This document shows positions 62,580 through 64,000 of a stretch of 64,000 nucleotides of DNA, in pieces (positions within the stretch are counted from its first letter, which is position 1; each line of letters begins with the position of its first letter). Position numbers and translations under genes: made by a program. The stretch spans positions 14,044,638 through 14,108,637 of the forward strand of contig NC_081331.1 in NCBI RefSeq assembly GCF_022539665.2, in the 5' to 3' direction. The stretch comes from Daphnia carinata. Taxonomy: Eukaryota > Arthropoda > Branchiopoda > Diplostraca > Daphniidae. The notes under the pieces were generated by a model. The model saw nothing but the letters and a program-made list of their open reading frames with translations, did not search any database and was not told where the DNA came from.

Positions 62580-64000
62580 ATGTTGGTGGTTGCGCAAACC
62601 GTGTTCCTCCTGGTCACTGGCGCCGGGCTACAGATGGTCTCTTCGGCACCCACACCTGCACACAGCGACGGTACAATATTTTATAAAATGATTGCATCGT
62701 AATCGAATACCGTCACAAGTAACTAACAAAATTTAAATGGCTTTCATCGTTCAACTTCAGTTACCGTTCTGCATTTCAAAATATCAGCCACGGTGCATAA
62801 AGGAGGAGCTAGATCCTTCGTTACGCTTATCTCAAAATTAATTTCATTGCATTCTGAAGATCCCGTTTATTAGAATGTTGAACTTTACGTTATGCTGTGC
62901 TGACCGTTTGATTGATTAGATCCTATTCGCTTTTTAGTTACCACCGTTGCTGGACAGGCTAATGACAGTAGCCTATTAACGGAGGCCAAATTAATGGACA
63001 TTGTTAGAGAAGAAGGAAACAAAAGCACAGCGATTCATCTCGGCCATGAATGGTGGAGAAAAGGAGAAGTTGAAGAACCGCCTGATATCCGTTCTCGCAA
63101 CGATCGCCAGTATTTCACTAACTCCAAGACATCACCTGGACTCTACACGATCAACAAAAACGATGTCCACCATGCAGGCACGCCATCTGCTTTATCTTCG
63201 TCCCAACCATCGATAATGGCAAGGACGAACACAACGAGGATCGTCAAAGAGGAAAATCTGGAGGACATGATTTTCAATATCGTCATTCAAAAAGAGCGGG
63301 CTGACAAATCGGCATTTATTGCGCCCGATGTCAATTGGCTGAGAGATTTGGTACCCAAGGTGGTCGACGTTGCCGACAAACCCGAGACACTCATCAAAGA
63401 AACAATAGTCAACGCCATAGATGGCGAACATGCCGTCGAAATCGAACAAATCAAAGACAGGCGATTGTTTGTCAACGTCGTCAAGTCGGAAATCGGATCG
63501 GACGTCGAGGTGCCCGACATCCTCGCTCGACTCAGCAATCTAATGAAGACGGGCGGTCCAGCCGTCGAATCCATCCTCCTTGAAAGCAGAGACATTGCCG
63601 AGCCAGAGAACTCCATTTACGTCATCAACATCATCATTTTCAACATCGTCGTTTTAGAAGCTCCCGTCGAAAAGCCCGTCTTTGTCAAAGACAAGGTCAG
63701 CAACATCGAGCAAGACATTACCGAAGATTCTTATCTCGTAGCTCTGCGAGAATCGCAACAAAATCGATTGGGTTCTTCTCCGATCGGTCGCCATAAAAAC
63801 CCATCACCCGCCATCGCATTAGAAGACAATCAATCGAGGACTCCAGACTCTGCCATCGCAGAAGATTCTTACATTGTAGCTCTCAGAGAATCGCAAAAGA
63901 ATCGCAATAAAAGCTCTTCTCCATCCATCCATCATCACCACCATCATGAAGAGAAGCATCCTCACACTAGACCACATCATGTAGTCGTTGAAAAAGTATC
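62580..64000 (+). CDS. Secreted protein of unknown family, His-rich, partial (runs off window)
   Basis: Exon 1 62580-62670 codes for a signal peptide (MLVVAQTVFLLVTGAG, then cleavage near SSAPTPA). Exon 2 begins at 62938 after TTTTTAG and stays open for 1063 bases to the window end, giving at least 384 residues with no stop. I do not recognise a family. Features seen: a mixed charged region; a middle part with IFNIVI and IINIIIFNIVVLEAPV hydrophobic strands; two copies of EDSY(L/I)VALRESQ(Q/K)NR at 63723-63767 and 63861-63905; and a His-rich patch with six consecutive His codons at 63930-63947, then further His residues (KHPHTRPHH). The His cluster could bind metal ions, but that is inference. 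An open frame of this length, with a matching splice phase and a signal peptide, supports a real gene. Confidence 0.8.

Noticed and set aside
1-64000. tRNA, rRNA, CRISPR arrays, operons or prokaryotic signals
   Set aside because: No cloverleaf with a GGTTCGA arm, rRNA core or spaced repeat array was noticed by eye. Introns and TATA/Inr promoters show a eukaryotic nuclear sequence. A covariance-model scan could still find a small RNA I missed.

Overview
This window looks like arthropod nuclear DNA, most likely a branchiopod crustacean such as Daphnia. That is an inference from content: compact genes with roughly 60-100 bp GT-AG introns, RR-1 cuticle proteins with tiny first exons, divergent ionotropic receptors (IRs), multi-Kunitz secreted proteins, TATA plus TCAGT-type initiators, and many homopolymer and CT/GA tracts. 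There is no sign of operons, ribosome binding sites, CRISPR or phage genes. Coordinates of spliced genes come from hand splicing. In every complete gene model the exon phases join into one open frame.

Layout. (1) 1-18 kb: a sparse cuticle-protein region with three RR-1 genes on the minus strand (4004-4561, 7609-8138, 11861-12494), one on the plus strand (17509-18001), and a decayed cuticle pseudogene (about 2000-2370). (2) 18.2-23.8 kb: a gene desert. (3) 23827-25251 minus: a six-exon VAT1-like quinone oxidoreductase, followed by a repeat block with three copies of one sequence in direct and inverted orientation (25.38-26.33 kb). (4) 27000-29118 and 30124-32165 plus: two IR genes with the same nine-exon plan. 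A third copy lies at 48780-50827. (5) 33.0-47.2 kb minus, between the second and third IR genes: an acidic repeat protein, a 21-exon Kunitz/VWC protein, two tandemly duplicated two-Kunitz proteins, and a four-Kunitz protein. (6) 50.8-61.1 kb: mostly empty, with one possible promoter and first exon. (7) 61.1 kb to the end, plus: promoter and start of a secreted protein of unknown family, cut by the window edge.

How the parts relate. The four cuticle genes encode structural chitin-binding proteins. The IR genes encode ligand-gated channel subunits that lack the large amino-terminal domain, as in divergent chemosensory IRs. The Kunitz block encodes secreted inhibitor-type proteins whose P1 residues vary from domain to domain (Ser, Arg, Leu, Phe, Lys, Tyr), which suggests diversification of protease targets. 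The most unusual content is a repeated linker motif inside the 21-exon protein, the opposite-strand Kunitz cluster between IR paralogs, the rearranged tandem duplication at 41.7-45.6 kb, and the unknown secreted protein at the right edge with a natural six-histidine run.
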